Below the pieces are notes generated by a model. That model ran no database searches. It was given only the letters and a program-made list of their open reading frames with translations, and had not been told where the DNA came from. Shown in pieces: positions 6,138-8,147 of a DNA stretch of 8,147 nt. A program made the position numbers and the translations under genes. How positions within the stretch are numbered: the stretch's first letter is position 1; every line of letters starts with the position of its first letter. Origin of the DNA: an uncultured Phycisphaerales bacterium (GTDB lineage: Bacteria > Planctomycetota > Phycisphaerae > WQYP01); the NCBI GenBank assembly GCA_937901265.1, contig CALCHA010000406.1, forward strand, positions 1 to 8,147, read 5' to 3'.

Positions 6138-6950
6138 TCACCGGGGAAACGCGCGCGCCAGCGAGAGCCAGCAGACCGACCAGGCAAGCGCGAGGAGTGC
6201 TCCACCGGCGGCGAAGGCGAAGAAGAGGGCAATGCCGGAGATGGGCGGCTGGCCGGCCTCGGCGAGTCCCATGACCACGAGCGTGGATGCGGCGAGAAGG
6301 AGGTACACACGCAGCACCGGAAAGAGCAGCCGCACCGCCTTGCCCACCCGCGGCCGCTGCAGCCGCCCCGCCAGATGGGTGGCAATCGGCAGCAGCGCGC
6401 CCACCAGATGCGCCGCCGGCAGGCAGAGCACCACCAGCAGCGCCCGGCGGAGCATGAGCAGGTCGTGGTACGCGGAAAACATGTACGGCCCGATCTCGCT
6501 GGCCATCCCCAGCGACAGCGCGACGCCCGCCGCGGCCAGCAGCGCGAAATTGGCGCTGGGCCAGGCCAGCCGCAGCCGCCGACGCGAGAGACCGGCGACC
6601 ACCAGCAGCCAGCTGGACGCGATCACGACGGCGGCCGCGAACACGAAGCACCCCGCCATCAGAACTTGATAGAGCACCCCGCTCGTCCGACTGGTCGGCA
6701 GCAGGTCGGTCAGAAACAGCGCCAGCGACAGCGCGGGCAGCGCCGGAATAAGCGGTGCGGCCGCGAGCAGTCCCGCCGCCAGGCGCACGCGCCGCGGATG
6801 ACCGATTTCCGCCAGCCGCTCCGCTACGGCGCGAGCCTCAGCCACCGGCGTGTTGCACTCCGGACAACGCCCCCCGGCATCGAGCGTGCGCAGGTTGTAG
6901 CCGCAACGGTGGCAGAAAAGGTCGATCTCCCTGGTCGGCGGCAAGGTCAC
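6138..6950 (-). CDS. Zinc-ribbon membrane protein, function unknown
   Basis: The product has 270 residues from the GTG at 6950; a stop lies eight codons upstream, so only this GTG or a TTG two codons later can be the start, and no strong ribosome-binding site is visible. Residues 13-32 form a zinc ribbon, C13-x2-C16 and C29-x2-C32, in the form CHRCGYNLR...RCPEC. About six membrane helices follow (roughly 58-82, 92-120, 133-150, 164-190, 208-230, 237-263). Many planctomycete proteins carry a CxxCGYdLR ribbon ahead of a membrane region; their roles are not known to me. The ribbon is presumably cytoplasmic and could bind a protein partner or act structurally. The gene is convergent with the LamG-like gene, 17 nt between stops, with no terminator hairpin; the gap and the last codons carry a 9-bp direct repeat, CCGGGGAAA (6129 and 6141). 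Confidence 0.85.
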   Translation of the reverse strand: MTLPPTREIDLFCHRCGYNLRTLDAGGRCPECNTPVAEARAVAERLAEIGHPRRVRLAAGLLAAAPLIPALPALSLALFLTDLLPTSRTSGVLYQVLMAGCFVFAAAVVIASSWLLVVAGLSRRRLRLAWPSANFALLAAAGVALSLGMASEIGPYMFSAYHDLLMLRRALLVVLCLPAAHLVGALLPIATHLAGRLQRPRVGKAVRLLFPVLRVYLLLAASTLVVMGLAEAGQPPISGIALFFAFAAGGALLALAWSVCWLSLARAFPR

Positions 6951-7005
6951 GGATCCACACCCACTGAAAGATCAGGCACCCGCCGATCGCCCGGCGGATC
7001 ACCCC

Positions 7006-7011
7006 ATCATA
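7006..7011 (-). promoter_or_regulatory. -10 element TATGAT for the zinc-ribbon gene
   Basis: The minus strand reads TATGAT followed by GGGG, the same hexamer as ahead of the lipoprotein at 551. Initiation near 6999 would give a leader of about 50 nt before the GTG at 6950. No convincing -35 is present at 16-18 nt upstream. Confidence 0.42.
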
Positions 7012-7117
7012 CGAGCACACCGCAGCTTCGAGAGAATACCGCGCACGCAAAGGGCCAGAGACCCGCGTTTTTCCAAATGCCGCCCGCCCACGGCTCGACA
7101 TTCCACACGTGCGTGTC

Positions 7118-7344
7118 CGGGAACGGAAACGTTTTCCTTCGAGAGTCCAGACCTAAATACGAAGCACACGAAGGACCCACGAAGGGCACAAAGGCGTTGA
7201 CACCAAAGCTCGCAATCCCTCCAGCAACGAAACGCTTTCAGAGAAACGTGGCCAAGCCCTGGAAAACCTCTTCGTGAACTTCGTGGGTCCTTCGTCACTT
7301 CGTGTTTAAGTCTGGACTCTCGAACAAGCACGTTTCCGTCCCCG
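7118..7344. repeat. 227-bp element with 67-bp imperfect terminal inverted repeats
   Basis: The left arm (7118-7184) and the reverse complement of the right arm (7279-7344) align with about 57 matches in 67 positions by hand and one single-base gap. Identical blocks include ACGGAAACG at the outer end, TTCGAGAGTCCAGAC in the middle and ACGAAGGACCCACGAAG at the inner end. Both arms contain repeated ACGAAG units spaced 8-11 nt apart, continuing a little into the 94-nt centre (7185-7278). The centre has no open frame of note. The shape suggests a miniature inverted-repeat element or a REP-like palindromic repeat; a transcript could fold into one long hairpin. I saw no clear target-site duplication. 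It fills most of the 426-nt gap between the TPR gene and the zinc-ribbon gene; a small palindrome, ACACG-TG-CGTGT (7105-7116), abuts its left edge. The rest of the gap (about 7012-7104) shows nothing I can name. Confidence 0.7.
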
Positions 7345-7346
7345 CT

Positions 7347-7373
7347 CCCCGCCGGCCCCCCGCGCGGCCGGGG
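7347..7373 (-). terminator. GC-rich hairpin downstream of the TPR gene
   Basis: On the minus strand, CCCCGGCC just after the TPR stop codon can pair with GGCCGG(C)GGGG across a GC-rich loop, giving a six-pair core plus outer G-C pairs around one bulge. It starts 3 nt past the stop (7377-7379). No T-tract follows, but the adjacent 227-bp inverted repeat adds further structure to any read-through transcript. Confidence 0.35.
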
Positions 7374-7376
7374 CGA

Positions 7377-8147
7377 TCACAGATCCGTGCCGCGGAGTTT
7401 GTCGGCGCGAGCTTTCACTTCCTGCGCCTTGGCATCCTCGTGCATGGCTTCGTAAAGGCCCTGCAGATAGGTCAGCGCGGAACCGACGAAGGGGTGGTTC
7501 GGGCCATACACCGATTCACTGATGGCCACGGATTCCTTGAACGCCGCCTCCGCGTCCTTGTACTTTTCCTGCGCCTGCAGGATCGTGCCGTAGACCTGCA
7601 ACTCGGTGGCGCGATCGAGCGACACCGGGCCGAAGAATTTTTGCGTGACCGCCATCGACTTTTTGATCTCGGCCTCGGCCTGGTCCGACTGGTCCAGCAT
7701 CTGGTACGCCAGCGCCAGGTTGGCGTGCGCCATCGCCGATTCCGGGTGGTCGGGGCCCCACAATTTGTCCGCCACCTCCGCCGCTTTCGTCAGCGTGTTC
7801 ACCGCGAGCGCGAAGTCGCTGCCGCCGCTGTGAAACAGCAGGTTCATGCCCAGGTTCGAAAGCGATTCCTCCGACTCGGGCGAGACATCACCGGCCAGCT
7901 TGCGGCGAAGTTCCCACGCCTTGTACAGCATGCGGCGGCCATCGGCTTGTTCGGCCTCGTTGCCGTCGTCCATGATCAGGCCCAGATCGTTGAGCACTTC
8001 CGCCATGTCCAGCGAGTTCATCTGGCCATTGTTTTCCAGAAGCGTTCTGGCCTGCGTGAAATATTTCTGCGCCGCGCCGGTTTCCCCCCAGGCATAATGA
8101 CGCCACGCATTGTTGATCAGCACACGGGCGAGCACCAGGGCCTGCCC
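7377..8147 (-). CDS. Kinesin-light-chain-like TPR protein (N terminus cut off)
   Basis: The frame is open across the right edge; the GTG at 8135 follows four further in-frame codons, so the real start is outside the window. The visible 256 residues are tandem tetratricopeptide repeats with a period of about 42 residues, each joined by the GPdHP-type turn typical of kinesin-light-chain (TPR_12) repeats: GDVSPES, GPDHPES, GPVSLD and GPNHPF. The helix pairs show NLGMNLL, ANLALAYQMLDQSDQAEAE and the less regular YGTILQAQEKYKDAEAAF. About five to six repeats are seen, ending in a basic C-terminal helix. TPR arrays bind protein partners. In planctomycetes such arrays are often C-terminal to a Ser/Thr protein kinase or stand alone; which applies here cannot be decided without the N terminus. 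A GC hairpin (7347-7373) and the inverted-repeat element lie downstream. Confidence 0.9.
   Translation of the reverse strand, partial: GQALVLARVLINNAWRHYAWGETGAAQKYFTQARTLLENNGQMNSLDMAEVLNDLGLIMDDGNEAEQADGRRMLYKAWELRRKLAGDVSPESEESLSNLGMNLLFHSGGSDFALAVNTLTKAAEVADKLWGPDHPESAMAHANLALAYQMLDQSDQAEAEIKKSMAVTQKFFGPVSLDRATELQVYGTILQAQEKYKDAEAAFKESVAISESVYGPNHPFVGSALTYLQGLYEAMHEDAKAQEVKARADKLRGTDL

Noticed and set aside
6129..6149. Direct repeat CCGGGGAAA as an attachment or integration site
   Set aside because: Only two 9-bp copies 12 nt apart, with no integrase, tRNA or element boundary nearby; chance repetition is likely.
4450..6651. A 733-codon open frame on the minus strand spanning the LamG-like gene and part of the zinc-ribbon gene
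   Set aside because: It is antisense to the well-supported secreted protein and out of frame with the zinc-ribbon protein. Its translation is Arg/Gly/Ala-rich without domains, as expected for antisense of GC-rich codons.
5970..7277. A 435-codon plus-strand open frame running into the inverted-repeat element
   Set aside because: It is antisense to the zinc-ribbon gene and Gln/Arg/His-rich. No ribosome-binding site or domain.
7125..7337. The ACGAAG repeats as a CRISPR array
   Set aside because: The units are only 6-17 nt, irregularly spaced, and arranged as a large inverted repeat. There are no uniform spacers and no cas genes.

Overview
The window is about two-thirds G+C and densely packed. 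It most likely comes from a planctomycete chromosome, probably close to the class Phycisphaerae. The strongest clues are a secreted protein joining an N-terminal region that I recognise from planctomycete proteins to a concanavalin-like C-terminal domain (4516-6120), and a small membrane protein headed by a CxxCGYNLR...CPEC zinc ribbon (6138-6950), an arrangement frequent in that phylum. Gene density, GC-rich third positions and long antisense open frames fit such a genome. The taxonomic call is inference; no rRNA or other marker is present.

Layout. Plus strand, 1-3291: the 3' end of an OmpA/MotB-type peptidoglycan-binding protein; a lipoprotein that may be translated from a leaderless mRNA; a stand-alone response-regulator receiver; a DJ-1/PfpI protein resembling one half of plant DJ-1D; and a PAP2-type membrane phosphatase whose GTG start overlaps the DJ-1 stop. 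Minus strand, 3318-4259: pyrF (orotidine 5'-phosphate decarboxylase), convergent with the phosphatase. A 256-nt divergent intergenic region (4260-4515) carries promoters for pyrF and for the secreted protein at 4516-6120. Minus strand, 6138-6950: the zinc-ribbon membrane protein, convergent with the secreted protein. The 426-nt gap 6951-7376 holds a promoter candidate and a 227-bp element with long imperfect terminal inverted repeats built from ACGAAG units. Minus strand, 7377 to the right edge: a kinesin-light-chain-like TPR protein, cut off at its N terminus.

How the genes work together. Only DJ-1/PAP2 looks like a tight operon (4-nt overlap). The two left-end genes are both cell-envelope proteins and may be neighbours for that reason. 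The rest are mostly single-gene units, several with their own -10-like hexamer TAYRAT followed by a GC-rich stretch. pyrF is the one clear housekeeping enzyme.

I found no defence system, CRISPR array, transposase, tRNA or rRNA. The points most worth a second look are the inverted-repeat element, the recurrent promoter motif with a probable leaderless gene, a pair of mutually exclusive hairpins upstream of the receiver gene, and a PAP2 phosphatase lacking the Ser-Arg of its third catalytic motif.
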